Shown: piece by piece, positions 1-9,353 of the stretch
Layout: each line of letters starts with the position of its first letter
Position numbering within the stretch: position 1 is the first letter of the stretch
Assembly (NCBI RefSeq): GCF_015163665.1
Contig: NZ_JADEUG010000015.1
Coordinates: 1-64,000 of the forward strand
Source of the DNA: Xenorhabdus sp. BG5
Lineage (GTDB): Bacteria; Pseudomonadota; Gammaproteobacteria; Enterobacterales; Enterobacteriaceae
Reading direction: 5' to 3'
DNA: 64,000 nucleotides
Notes under the pieces: generated by a model
The model's database searches: none
The model's input: the letters and a program-made list of their open reading frames with translations, nothing else
Told to the model about the DNA's origin: nothing
Program-made: the position numbers and the translations under genes

Positions 1-1
1 G

Positions 2-58
2 GGTTATCACCGCATCGATTTGGTGAAAGAGAGCCAATACAGTATCAGTGAGACTTAA
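2..58 (+). CDS. C-terminal 18 residues of a gene cut by the window edge
   Basis: An open frame runs from the window edge to a TAA at 56-58. The residues (ending ESQYSISET) match no family I recognise, and too little is present to tell a real gene end from a chance open frame. Confidence 0.2.
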   Translation, partial: GYHRIDLVKESQYSISET

Positions 59-100
59 TGACTTGCGAAGAAGACGGACGGCAGGAGCGCTACCGTTTTA

Positions 101-274
101 TTATAAACAGAATAGAGTGGCTCCTATTTCATGTTGTGTCACTATGCACTGAGTTACACAGACGCGCCATTCTTGGCTATCTAGGGGATATATAGAGCAG
201 ATCATGGCATAAGTTTTCATTGAAGCTAAAAGAGTAGAGCCCGCCAATAGGCAAAGAAAAAGATATTTTTTCAT
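101..274 (-). CDS. Small secreted cysteine-containing peptide
   Basis: A 57-residue product with a clear signal peptide: two lysines, a hydrophobic core (YLFLCLLAGSTLLAS) and a likely cleavage after KTYA. The mature ~35 residues hold three cysteines (CSIY, CVTQC) plus one near the C-terminus. ATG at 274 fits the signal peptide best, with GGTGAG just upstream; an in-frame GTG at 283 is an alternative. No family recognised. It stands alone among decayed mobile elements. A small periplasmic or extracellular peptide is inferred only from the signal sequence. Confidence 0.4.
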   Translation of the reverse strand: MKKYLFLCLLAGSTLLASMKTYAMICSIYPLDSQEWRVCVTQCIVTQHEIGATLFCL

Positions 275-340
275 TTTACTCACCCCATTTCATTGACGGC
301 AACTAAAACCAATTAACCCAGTAAACCTATTTTCACTTAA

Positions 341-451
341 TAACAAGCGAATAATGCTTAATAATTGGTTACCACGTGAAACTCAATGAAATATTTCTGT
401 GTCCATTTCCTGAGTGGATACAGGAATAACACATGCCGCCATCCCATTCCT
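341..451 (+). repeat. First copy of a ~110-bp imperfect direct repeat
   Basis: This stretch recurs at 1389-1498 with roughly 85% identity by eye. Both copies contain the block AACAAGCGAATAATGCTTAA and end inside the 5' part of an open frame beginning with ITHAA-like residues. They look like the shared upstream region and gene start of two paralogues now diverged or decayed. Confidence 0.7.
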
Positions 452-751
452 GCCGCGTACCCAACGCATACGGACTGCATTGCCATCACTACTATTTTTT
501 TATGGTGATTTTGGTGACGGCTCTGAACGCTGCCTGAAAGACAAAATCGACATAACCCGCAAATCAGCTCGCTATCATATCTGCGATGAAATTATCCCAC
601 CTAAATCCACAGCCAGATTATCAACATGGGTTTTTGACGGTGAAATCATGACTACCGCTGTTGTACCACCTGTTGTGATGCGATAGCTAAATTCAATGGC
701 GATGATGACGAACTGATTGATGATCGGTATGAGATTCCTGTGCAATTATGA
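414..751 (+). pseudogene. Frameshifted remnant of an unrecognised gene
   Basis: The frame opens with GTG at 414 and runs 90 codons to a stop at 684. A second frame then continues with a cysteine-rich segment (YRCCTTCC) and an acidic tail ending at a TGA at 749-751. The switch of plausible coding character suggests one frameshifted gene. The ITHAA start resembles the opening of DUF4280/PAAR-like proteins, but this is weak. The partner copy of the preceding repeat leads into another broken frame at 1462. Confidence 0.3.
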
Positions 752-815
752 ACTCAAGTATGGAACCAGAGGGCGAATAACACCCCACTATCTCAGAGCA
801 AATGATTCTGGGGTT

Positions 816-1328
816 CTAATAATCAGGGCTTGGGTGAATTGGTGATATTATATACAATGCTCTTGAGTCTAGCTTATTTATCCTGCATGCTACATTGTAT
901 ATGAGCCGGTAGCCTAAATTTAATTTATTGATAGCTTCAAAAACATCTGACATATGCGCTTTGTTATGAGGCTTTATTTCAATAATATCAACCTGATTGT
1001 TAGGTTCATAATCTGAAAATTTATCATTATGTGTTAAGGAATAATTTTTAATTATGCTGCCTCCTAAGATCTCATTGGTTCTAGTATGATTTGAATAATT
1101 ATTGAAATACAAAACATCATCTGCCATTTTTTTACCAATTGACACTCCATCGGGTTTGCAATTAAAAACTAATTCAATCCTAAAGGGTACATAAGTGTGT
1201 CCAGAACCTTGACAAAAATAATTTCTTTTTGGGGTATAGCCACCATGGGCCAAAATAATTGCAGTCCTAGCTGAATTTCCAGCCTGTTTAATTATTAAAT
1301 TTTTATAGGGAACGATTACAGTTGTCAT
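816..1328 (-). CDS. Putative Stv-domain-like adhesin/toxin protein
   Basis: A 170-residue protein with no signal peptide. An early hydrophobic strand followed by HGG (AIILAHGGY, residues ~23-31), a central polar region and a late VACR motif recall the 'putative adhesin Stv' domain found at the ends of polymorphic toxins and effectors, from memory only. The length fits a single free-standing domain. It is AT-rich, lies between two copies of the 110-bp repeat and points against the flanking broken frames, so it may be the surviving C-terminal cassette of a larger toxin locus. Function unknown. Confidence 0.4.
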   Translation of the reverse strand: MTTVIVPYKNLIIKQAGNSARTAIILAHGGYTPKRNYFCQGSGHTYVPFRIELVFNCKPDGVSIGKKMADDVLYFNNYSNHTRTNEILGGSIIKNYSLTHNDKFSDYEPNNQVDIIEIKPHNKAHMSDVFEAINKLNLGYRLIYNVACRINKLDSRALYIISPIHPSPDY

Positions 1329-1388
1329 ATGTATTCATGCTCTATTGATTAGCGATAATTTCAATCTTATTTCACTATTTCCACCCAA

Positions 1389-1498
1389 TAACAAGCGAAT
1401 AATGCTTAATAATTAGTTACCATCTGAAACTAAAACAAATATTTCTGTATCCATTCCCTGAGTGGTTACAGAAATAACCCATGCTGCCACCCGTTCCT
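1389..1498 (+). repeat. Second copy of the ~110-bp imperfect direct repeat
   Basis: Partner of 341-451. The copies differ by scattered substitutions and a one-base length difference, so they are old paralogous sequence and not a target-site duplication. The two copies bracket the Stv-like gene. Confidence 0.7.
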
Positions 1499-1710
1499 AT
1501 CGGGAATATCGATATAACGCAGGCGGGGCATGGGGTGTGCATGGTGGCATCTCATCGCCGAAGAACAATAGCGGACTGGAACTCATCTACATTGATGATC
1601 AGGTACAAAAAGACGGCTGCATCACCATCAAGATATTCCACCGTCAGCACACGCATTTACCTAAGCAGTTCCAGAACAGGCGGATAAAAGACATTTGCGG
1701 GTTGTTTTAA
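1462..1710 (+). pseudogene. Likely broken open frame after the second repeat copy
   Basis: An 82-codon frame from a GTG, opening VTEITHAATRS, parallel to the frame at 414. Another overlapping frame at 1481 is also open. The GGAWGVHGG and LIYIDDQ segments look protein-like but match no family I know. The frame ends just where the IS630 remnant begins, so the element may have truncated it. Confidence 0.25.
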
Positions 1711-1729
1711 TGTTCAAAGCAAAGCAATT

Positions 1730-2086
1730 TTCTATACGGGTTATAGTAGAAAGAACGCTCAATTATTTATCAAAATGTTAGATGAGTTAAAGCGTCATCA
1801 TCGTCATGCCAAAACGTTAACAATCATTTTAGACAATTACAGCATTCATACCAGCAAACAAGTCAAGACGTGGTTGAAGCTAAATCCGACAGTCACACTG
1901 TTGTTTTTGCCCGTTTATTCTCCATGGTTAAATAAAATAGAGCGATTATGGCAGTCATTGTACGAAACGGTGACACGAAATCATTGTTGCCAATATATGT
2001 GGCAACTTATCAAAAGAGTTAAAATTTTCTTGAATGCCGCTTCAGCAAGTAGTTGGAAAGGAATAGGAAATATAGAACGCTCATAA
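1730..2086 (+). pseudogene. IS630-family transposase, C-terminal remnant
   Basis: Contains the end of an IS630/Tc1-mariner DDE transposase: the TIILDNYSIH strand carrying the second catalytic Asp, then FLPVYSPWLNKIERLW carrying the last acidic residue. The first catalytic Asp and the N-terminal helix-turn-helix domain are missing. Coding similarity can be followed upstream of the first ATG (1775) to about 1730 without a start. The 3' end runs directly into an IS200-type remnant. Confidence 0.75.
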
Positions 2087-2088
2087 TT

Positions 2089-2450
2089 ATGAAAAGTTAT
2101 ATACTGACAGGTGAAGTCGGTATGCGGGTGCGAGAGTTAGTCCGTCAGACATGTGAATCGTTTGAAATTAGGATAGTAAAAGGTGTAGTGAGTAAAGACC
2201 ATATTCACATACTGGTGAGTTGTCCCCCGACATTAGCGCCCTGAGAAATTATGAGGAGGCTGAAAGGAAGGACAGCGGTAGGTTGTTGGAAGAATTTGCA
2301 CATTTGAAGAAGCGGTACTGGGGTCAGCATTTTTGGAGTAGAGGCTATTTTTGTGCGACGGTGGGTCAGTTAACAGAAGAAATGATTAAAGCCTATCTGG
2401 AGCGTCATTTTGAACCGAACCCAAATGATGACTTCAGGGTAGACAATTGA
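2089..2450 (+). pseudogene. tnpA: IS200/IS605-family TnpA (Y1 transposase), broken
   Basis: The first frame (2089-2244) holds LTGEVGMRVRELVRQ and DHIHILVSCPP, the central region of a Y1 HUH transposase including the HxH metal motif (HIH). It stops at a TGA after LAP. The remainder continues in other frames, with HLKKRYWGQHFW and CATVGQLTEEMIK, to 2450. The usual N-terminal ~25 residues are missing. An internal stop, a frameshift and a missing start make this a dead copy. Confidence 0.8.
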
Positions 2451-2523
2451 CGCATCGTTTAGCCGATGCGTATCCGGACTTTCAGTCCGTTAATCACTAA
2501 CCCACCGACTTCAGTAGGTGGTT
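2451..2523. repeat. Three successive hairpins, IS200/IS605-type right end
   Basis: Directly after the TnpA remnant are three short perfect hairpins: CGCATCG/CGATGCG (2451-2470), GGACT/AGTCC (2476-2488) and CCACC/GGTGG (2502-2521). Subterminal hairpins downstream of tnpA are the ends recognised by Y1 transposases, so this is the likely right end of the element. Confidence 0.55.
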
Positions 2524-2547
2524 GTTGAGTATAAATTATTTGTGTCG

Positions 2548-3498
2548 TTATAGAGCTGTAATTATTACGTTTTTGTCAGGTGATATAATTGCTAAATTAA
2601 ATACTTTTTTTACACTGTTTTGGATCGTAAGATATGTACTTTTCTTTATAGGAGATTGACAGTTAGCAGAAGGAGGAATGACTTGCCCATTAGGAGTGGG
2701 AGTTTCTGCTAGTGTAAGGCATTTACCTATGTAGTGCCATTTATCCATTTTATTTATCCATTGTTCATTATATTTTTCAGCAGGACAAACAATATTTGCC
2801 CAAGGATCACATATCCATAATTCTTTTGGTAGATTATGATATAACCTACCCAATATAGGTTTAAACATATTATGATTAAAAGCACCTATTGTTATAAATA
2901 CATGGTCATACATTCCTAAAGTACCAATTATTTGAATGTAGATATGATTAGGAGTTGCCGAACCAGTATTAAAAAATCTCAAAATATCATCAAGATAGTT
3001 ATTTATTAAATAATGAAAAGCACAGTTACAGTAATCAGGGCAATTTCCGGTTAAGAGGTTTTCTTTATTACTCAATGTATAATTATATAATTCTTTATAA
3101 ATAGTAGCTTCTCGTTCTGCTTTATGGATTTTATATAATCTTCTATATTCTTCTTGTTCACGAAAAGCAGATCTTATCTCATTTCTTTTTTTTATATTTT
3201 GTTCATTTATTCCTCTTTCATGCATAATATTTTCATATAAATTTTTGTAAATTTTGTTTTTTATTGTGCTGTCTTTTTCAATAATAGATTCATTGAATTC
3301 CCTTAATGTACCTACAAAGTTTCTTACTTTATTAAATTCGTTATATTTATGATCATTCATTTTGTCACCATATAAGAATTCCTTATACTTTCCTTTTTCC
3401 TTAAGGAGATTATCATCAAAGTAATACTTATTTCCTGCTTTCGCCTTTAGTAACTCCCTGGAATGTTTTATTGCGTTATTTAAAATTGTTTCTATCAT
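2548..3498 (-). CDS. Papain-like (Cys-His-Asp) toxin/effector candidate
   Basis: A 316-residue AT-rich protein. Residues 1-145 are charged and helical. The C-terminal half shows a papain-fold triad pattern: GNC at 151-153 (Cys153), DHVF at 198-201 (His199) and CDPWAN at 230-235 (Asp231). The GNC...DHVF...DPW layout is typical of papain-like toxin and effector domains related to the Pasteurella toxin C3 and YopT-like groups, acting as proteases or deamidases. No signal peptide, secretion tag or adjacent immunity gene is visible. Its isolation between IS remnants suggests horizontal gain. Catalytic fold moderately supported; target unknown. Confidence 0.5.
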   Translation of the reverse strand: MIETILNNAIKHSRELLKAKAGNKYYFDDNLLKEKGKYKEFLYGDKMNDHKYNEFNKVRNFVGTLREFNESIIEKDSTIKNKIYKNLYENIMHERGINEQNIKKRNEIRSAFREQEEYRRLYKIHKAEREATIYKELYNYTLSNKENLLTGNCPDYCNCAFHYLINNYLDDILRFFNTGSATPNHIYIQIIGTLGMYDHVFITIGAFNHNMFKPILGRLYHNLPKELWICDPWANIVCPAEKYNEQWINKMDKWHYIGKCLTLAETPTPNGQVIPPSANCQSPIKKSTYLTIQNSVKKVFNLAIISPDKNVIITAL

Positions 3499-3928
3499 AA
3501 TAAAGCCTCATGAATAATTGAAAGATATTCTAATTCAGAAGTATTCTCCTACTGATATTAATTTCAGTAAAGAAAAATATGAGGTGAAGTTTAGGTATAA
3601 CATAGTTAGAACCATTATTGATTGATATTGTTATATTTTATACATATAAACTACCTTGAAAATTGTAATTGATATGGATACATGAGATATTGTTCCTTGT
3701 ATTGTCTATCTTGAAGTTATTATTGCATTTTTTGCATCATTAATTTCATTGATGAATTTTTGCAACAAAAAACCTGTTCTCAACAGTGCTAGCCAAACAA
3801 AAATTAGGCAAACAGAGGCGAAATAATATGGGGGTATTACAGGGGGTGTGGTAGATAATTGAACTAATAAAAATAATTTAAAAACAATAAATTAATTAAT
3901 TTTATCGAATCCTGTAGAGACCATAAAA
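3499..3928. other. AT-rich intergenic region, no gene seen
   Basis: About 430 bp between the papain-like gene and the IS1 remnant. It presumably holds the promoter of the leftward gene at 3498. I see no open frame, repeat or strong hairpin. Confidence 0.5.
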
Positions 3929-4138
3929 TCAATTACTTACGATACCGGCATTATTCATCGCAAGATCAACAATGTGTTCTTTTATACCCGCTTGGCACGC
4001 GCGATAGACGTAATCCAGTTGGAAGGTTCGTTTGCAGGAGAAACAACGATAGCGTTGGTGCCCAGCCTCACCTTTGCCATGCTTTTTGACGTATTCAGTT
4101 TGCTGACAAAATCGACATCTTACTTCAACAGTCGCCAT
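3929..4138 (-). pseudogene. insA: IS1-family InsA remnant
   Basis: The 69 residues align with the N-terminal three quarters of IS1 InsA (normally ~91 aa): a zinc ribbon with CRFC and CFSC pairs, the GHQRYRC segment, then IVDLAMNNAGI where the helix-turn-helix should continue. It ends prematurely and no InsB frame follows, so the element is truncated. Confidence 0.75.
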
Positions 4139-4577
4139 GTGATTTCTCCGAAAAAATGGCGATTATACACAACCATCAACAGGTTGAATACGTGACCCAA
4201 AATTTTAGGTCTTAATATTTTATAGATATTGATTTACTTAAAATAATCTTTAATCACTTTCAATCTATAGGTATCCTTTCCAAACAAATAGCTAATAATG
4301 GCACAACTGCATCAATGAATAAATTTATTATAAATCAATGCACTGACAAAAAATCCCCTCCTTTGCCAGACAATATAATCAAATTATTAGAATGTAAAAT
4401 GTCATAAAACGATGACATTTAATGTCAATAAATGAGTTCCTGAAATAGTGATTAATTTCATTATTGGAATGGATTTAACTACCTGTTTTTTCATCTAAAA
4501 AATACAGAATGAGTATGCTTCAAAAGCAGTTATCAGGCTGTATTGAATATAATTTAGCATCATAGCGGGGCATTCAC
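4139..4577. other. Intergenic region with a short orphan open frame
   Basis: A frame open from about 4219 to a TAA at 4405-4407 encodes ~60 residues (for example FNHFQSIGILSKQIANNGTT) with no start codon at its head. It could be a helix-turn-helix protein fragment, but I cannot name it. The last ~100 bp should contain the promoter of the NRPS remnant. Confidence 0.3.
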
Positions 4578-6251
4578 ATGGATAAGATACTGGCTTCTCC
4601 ATTTATTCATTTCTTTTGGAAATCATGGGTTCTCGAACCTCACTCACCTAAATACAATATTGTTATAGAACAGAGCATTAAGGGAAATTTAGATGAAAGT
4701 AGATTAAAATGGACGCTGCAAGAGTTTATTAATCTTTATCCTTTATTCAAATATCGGATTGAAGAAGAAAATGATGAGTTATATTGGATATTTGGCTCAG
4801 ATAATATTGAGTTTACATACCTTTCTAATAATGAAGAACAATTGAATCAGTTTGCTCTGCGGCCATTTGATCTCAGGAAAGGGCCAGTCGTTCGTTTTGG
4901 TTTAATCAAAGAGACAGAACAACAATTTCACTTATTCATTGTACTGCACCATATCATCGGTGATGGCCAGGGTATAGAAGAGTTTTTTCACAATATCGCT
5001 GATCTGTACAACCAACGTCCTCTGCGCCATTCCCCCATGACGCTGCAACAAGCGTCAGAGAAATTTGAACAAGATCGTCAACTTTTACAATTATTGGACA
5101 AATATAACCCCGAACAATACTGGAAAAAGTGTTTGTCGGGAATGACTGCCAGTAATCCATTACCCTATTTGCCTCAACAAGCGATAGGTGAGCCTGAATT
5201 ACCGAATGAATTTCGTTTCAACTTGCCATTGGAAGATTGGGAGAACCTCTCAAAATCTTTATCCCCTTGTAAACCGTTCCTCGTATTTAAAACGTTATGG
5301 GCAACATTAGTGGCCCAGTATACTGGAACGGGTGACGCTCACCTTATTTATCCCGTTGCAGTCGCTGGCGGGGCATCTGTTTCGCTTGGTGCACAAATCA
5401 ATGCCGTTGTTTTCCCTCTACATTTTAATGAGACGGATAGCTTTAATTTTCTCTATCAGGCTACGTTAAACTACAGTGCATCATTGAAAGCTCAACCTGA
5501 TCTGCGTTTTTCAAGTTTGCCTATATTCCAGGCTGTACCCACCGATCTTATCAATAAGCTCAATGTTGGTATCAATCAGGCCAGTTTTAAAGATCTCAAC
5601 CTGGAATTAGACGGATGTGAGACCCATTACGGTAGTCGTTTCAATAACGATTTAGCCGTTACAGAGTGGATACTGGAATATCATCAGGAAGAGGGCTATT
5701 GGGCTTTTCGTATCCGCTATCATCCTAACCTTTTCCATGCAAAACAAATCAAAGCGTTAGGTGAACAATTCCAGCAATTGTTGGTTAATGCCTTGTCTTA
5801 TCCCGAAACGCCAATATCGCAGTTTCCTTTATTAACGCCTGATCAGGCACAGACATTACTGGAATACGGTAGCCCACAACAACTAAGCGACACAAAATCA
5901 GAACGACACGATCCTCTGGTGATGGATTTGATCCGGAAACATTATCAACAGGCAATCGGGCAAGCACAATTCGCTGGAGTATCAGGCATCCAAGCTTATG
6001 TGTTGAATGAACGATTGCAAATGACACCAATGGGGTTAAAGGGCGAACTTTATCTTTCTGGGCCAGAATTGGGCAATAAATATTTGGATCACTCAGTATT
6101 GGCAGACAAACAACTTATCGCCAATCCATTTGTTCAATATTCCAAAGATAAGTGGCTCTATCGCACTGGCGAACAAGTACGCTGGTTGCCAAATGGAGAG
6201 CTGGAATATCTGGGGACTGAGAACTCCGATTTTTTGAAAGAGGCGAGTTAA
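4578..6251 (+). pseudogene. NRPS fragment: condensation domain with a deleted adenylation domain
   Basis: Residues 1-~430 form a nonribosomal peptide synthetase condensation domain, including the catalytic HHIIGDG (124-130; His124, His125, Asp129, Gly130), the typical MDKILASPF opening and the late SQFPLLT linker. Normally a ~500-residue adenylation domain follows. Here residues ~450 onward jump to late A-domain motifs: GELYLSGPEL, then YRTGEQVRWLPNGELEYLG, and stop. The substrate-binding core (A1-A5), the A10 lysine and the carrier domain are absent. The frame is intact, so a stand-alone condensation protein could be made, but a remnant of a larger synthetase is more likely. Product unknown. 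Confidence 0.75.
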
Positions 6252-6262
6252 GTTAAAACAAC

Positions 6263-6301
6263 GGCGTGATCATTATGCTCACCAAGACTACGGATCACGC
6301 C
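6263..6301. terminator. Inverted repeat downstream of the NRPS remnant
   Basis: A perfect 9-bp inverted repeat, GGCGTGATC/GATCACGCC, with a 21-base loop, lying between convergent genes. No clear T-run follows, so terminator activity is tentative. Confidence 0.4.
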
Positions 6302-6351
6302 AAATTATTACTGCATCAAACGCTGCATGACTACGGTTTATTCACTACCAC

Positions 6352-6947
6352 TTATTCAAAATCCTTAAAAGTTGGGCCCTGGAAATAAATAGCTTTAATG
6401 TGACAACTACGGGGTTGAGTGACAACAAACCGGATGGTTTCCCATACTGAACGGCCATTCAGTAATTGCTCCCCCATTTTTTTCTGGTTATCCAGAATTT
6501 CATCAAAGCCGTTAAGTTCAAAGTCAGGCGGATAAAGCCCGGTCACGCGAATATTTTCTTTGCTTAAATGATGAGCTAAGTTCTGACTAAAACCACTCAT
6601 GGCATGTTTGGCAGCGAAGAATGCCGGATGAGCGACGCCAACCATTGAGCCGCACTTAAGATCAAAATATCGATGGGTTGATTGTCTTGCAGCAACTGAG
6701 TAGCAAAATCGTTAACGGATTGAGCATGACTCATATCACATTGATAACCTCTGGCGATGCCACCTTCACGGCGAATAATCTCACATGTTGTTTCTGCACG
6801 GGTTAATTGGCGGGCACAGAGGTCAACATGTGCACCTTCTCGTGCCAGCCAAACAGAAACCGCTTGTCCAAAATCGCGTCCTCCGCCTGTTACCACCACT
6901 CGTTTACCTTGCAAAGCACGCGATCCATTAACTTCATTAAACTTCAT
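6352..6947 (-). pseudogene. Short-chain dehydrogenase/reductase, broken
   Basis: The N-terminal half starts at ATG 6947 with AAGGAA upstream and contains a Rossmann motif (VVVTGGGRDFGQAV). It reaches DILILSAAQWL and then shifts frame near 6645. The second half resumes at the active-site helix as AFFAAKHAM, where the SDR YxxxK motif has Phe in place of the catalytic Tyr. About 50 residues between these points, including the catalytic Ser region, are missing. Deletion, frameshift and loss of Tyr make it inactive. It diverges from the alcohol dehydrogenase at 7281. Confidence 0.7.
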
Positions 6948-7280
6948 GTTGGCTTTCCTTATATCAGTTATTAAAGCTGGATGAGAAACTGTCACTTTGT
7001 CGGTCCGATTTATTGATAATTCACTGTCTAGAAAGCCAATCTTACTTGAGCGTTTTCCTTCTGGTTCTATTATTTTGTGCTCATTGCTCTGATTGCAGAA
7101 GATCGCATTTAAGTAAAAATAAACAAATTCTACTTTACGACTGACTCTGGAAAGCACGCTGAAAATCGAAAATGTTTACATCTGCTAAACTTTAGGCAAC
7201 AGATAACGTCAATCGTGTGCTCTGGATTACTGTCATTCTTAACACCATAAATCACAACCACCACCTGTGAAGGGGGTTAT

Positions 7281-8318
7281 ATGAAAGCACTTGTTTATCA
7301 TGGAGCCGGAAAAAAACGCTGGGAAGAAAAGACACCACCCCAACTCATTGAACCAACAGATGCTATCGTCCGTATCGTCAAAACCACCATCTGTGGTACA
7401 GATCTGCATATCCTCAAGGGAGATGTTCCTACTGTCGAGCAAGGCCGAATATTGGGCCATGAAGGTATTGGGATCGTTGAATCAATTGGGGAATCGGTTC
7501 GCAATATCAAAGTCGGAGATAAGGTAATTATTTCCTGTATCACTGTCTGCGGTAGTTGCAACTATTGTAAACGCCAGCTTTATGCGCACTGTAAAGAGGG
7601 GGGCTGGATCCTGGGGCATAAAATTGATGGTACACAGGCAGAAAAAGTGCGTATTCCCCATGCTGATAATAGCCTGCATCGCCTGCCAAAAGGTGTCGAT
7701 GAAGAAGCCGCATTAATGCTCAGCGACATTCTGCCAACTGGCCTTGAAATTGGTGTTATCAATGGCAAGGTCCAACCGGGCCAGACTATCGCCCTAATTG
7801 GTGCGGGACCTGTCGGGCTATCCGCATTACTGGCATCACAGTTTTACTCCCCGGCACATATCATCATGATCGATACTGATGATAACCGCCTTAACGTCGC
7901 CCGGCAGTTTGGTGCTAACACGGTTATCAACCCGGCAAAACAAAACGTCGTAGAAGCTATCAATAAACTGACTGACGGTATTGGTGTAGACGTCGCCATT
8001 GAGTGTGTGGGTATCCCCGCGACCTTCAAAATATGTCAGGACATCATTGCAGCAGGTGGATTCATTGCCAATGTTGGTGTCCACGGCAAATCCGTTGACC
8101 TGCATCTGGAAAGTCTCTGGATAAAAAACATTACCATTACCACTGGACTGGTAAACACAAGCAGTACTCCCATGCTGCTGAAAAGCGTTCAATCCGGCAA
8201 AATTGCACCTGAAAAGCTGGTCACTCATCATTATCCATTGAGTGAAATAGAAACCGCTTATGAAATATTTGGTAATGCAGCTCAAGAGAAAGCACTGAAA
8301 ATTGTTTTGTCAGCATAA
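7281..8318 (+). CDS. Zinc-dependent alcohol dehydrogenase (MDR family)
   Basis: A 345-residue medium-chain NAD(P)-dependent dehydrogenase. CGTDLHI (Cys near residue 38) and GHEGIGIVESIG supply the catalytic zinc ligands. CGSCNYCKRQLYAHC is the four-cysteine structural zinc site. ALIGAGPVGL is the nucleotide-binding fold. The ordering and length match secondary-alcohol or threonine-dehydrogenase-like enzymes, but the substrate cannot be read. A strong AGGGGG precedes the ATG. It is monocistronic, closed by a hairpin before hpaR. Confidence 0.85.
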   Translation: MKALVYHGAGKKRWEEKTPPQLIEPTDAIVRIVKTTICGTDLHILKGDVPTVEQGRILGHEGIGIVESIGESVRNIKVGDKVIISCITVCGSCNYCKRQLYAHCKEGGWILGHKIDGTQAEKVRIPHADNSLHRLPKGVDEEAALMLSDILPTGLEIGVINGKVQPGQTIALIGAGPVGLSALLASQFYSPAHIIMIDTDDNRLNVARQFGANTVINPAKQNVVEAINKLTDGIGVDVAIECVGIPATFKICQDIIAAGGFIANVGVHGKSVDLHLESLWIKNITITTGLVNTSSTPMLLKSVQSGKIAPEKLVTHHYPLSEIETAYEIFGNAAQEKALKIVLSA

Positions 8319-8397
8319 GCATAGTGGGTATAGCAGGAAGAGGGCAATCCGACAATTCTTCCTGCTAAATTATGAAATTGCCATTCGCCTGATACAG

Positions 8398-8455
8398 AAA
8401 AGCCGCCGCAATATACTGCATCAATACGCTTATGCAATTCATTACGGCGGCCTTT
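8398..8455. terminator. Hairpin between the convergent adh and hpaR genes
   Basis: AAAAGCCGCCG at 8398-8408 pairs with CGGCGGCCTTT at 8445-8455, with one bulge and A/T runs outside both arms. This fits a bidirectional terminator. Confidence 0.6.
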
Positions 8456-8516
8456 ATGCTGTGTTTGATACTACGCTTGATTTTTTAATTCGTTAATTCA
8501 TTAATAAACCTTCAAC

Positions 8517-8966
8517 CTACAGTTTGTGTTCTTCATCCAAATCTTGTTGTGAAAGGTTCCCAATAGCAATAAATTCATCCAATAACCCTAAAAGTTGGGT
8601 CAATTTTTCTGGAGAAAAAGCGTCCTCAATCGCCTTATATCCCTCAGCAATCTGCCCTTTTGCTTGCTCATAGAGTTCCTGGCCAGCCGGAGTCAAAGAA
8701 ACATACAGCTTACGCTGATCATTCATAGGCTTCAGGCGGAAGATAAGCCCATCACGCTCCATACGTGTCAAAATGCCTGTTAAGCTTGGACGCAAGATAC
8801 AAGTGAGACAAGCTAAGTCATGAAAATCAATAGAACGGCTACTCGCAAGTACACGAATAATACGCCATTGCTGCTCAGTTAAATTATAGCTCTTCAAAAT
8901 AGGCCGAAAAAAACCCATAGCGGTTTCTCTCGCTTGAAGCAATGCAATTGTCAAGGATTCATGCAT
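8517..8966 (-). CDS. hpaR: MarR-family repressor of homoprotocatechuate degradation
   Basis: A 149-residue MarR-type winged-helix protein. The opening HESLTIALLQARETAM and the QWRIIRVLASS and RPSLTGILTRMERDGL recognition-helix segments match HpaR. In E. coli HpaR represses the meta-cleavage operon and is relieved by 4-hydroxyphenylacetate or homoprotocatechuate. The gene is divergent from hpaG1, the classical position, and shares a ~390-bp control region with it. Confidence 0.9.
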   Translation of the reverse strand: MHESLTIALLQARETAMGFFRPILKSYNLTEQQWRIIRVLASSRSIDFHDLACLTCILRPSLTGILTRMERDGLIFRLKPMNDQRKLYVSLTPAGQELYEQAKGQIAEGYKAIEDAFSPEKLTQLLGLLDEFIAIGNLSQQDLDEEHKL

Positions 8967-9216
8967 AAGTAAAAGTGACTCTTTAGTTAATCGCTAGTCA
9001 TTCTTTATAAGTTTAACGCTCATGCTGTTTATTATAGACAACATGAACACCAAAAAGCCTAACACGCTCAAAATCATCCACAAAGGGGAAAGATTTCAAC
9101 ATTAACAAATAAATAAAACCATCCCACCCACAAAAAGTTAAATAAAAGTTAATTTCAATCTCAAATGACCTTGCTTAAAAATATAACAGGCTGATCTTTA
9201 TGTAGTAAAAATGATC

Positions 9217-9245
9217 AACAATAAAGCGTTGTTACATAGATCACA
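9217..9245. promoter_or_regulatory. Putative HpaR operator overlapped by a CRP-like site
   Basis: In the hpaR-hpaG1 intergenic region an inverted repeat AACAA-N7-TTGTT (9217-9233) overlaps TGTTA-N6-TCACA (9230-9245), one mismatch from the CRP consensus. HpaR repression plus CRP activation is known for the E. coli W hpa promoters. The assignment here is by position and pattern only. The rest of 8967-9353 is AT-rich with no other clear element. Confidence 0.45.
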
Positions 9246-9353
9246 ATTAAAATCAACAATTCTCTTAACATATTGAAGATTGCCAATATCTGGTTTATTA
9301 ATATATTAATAAGTAATCTTGCAACACATCATTCAGGTTTCAAGGAGTTGTCC

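Noticed and set aside
7239-7768. Several leftward open frames within the alcohol dehydrogenase region
   Set aside because: They are antisense shadows of a well-supported enzyme gene.
8302-8496. A 64-codon frame between adh and hpaR
   Set aside because: It overlaps the adh 3' end and the bidirectional terminator and has no protein-like features.
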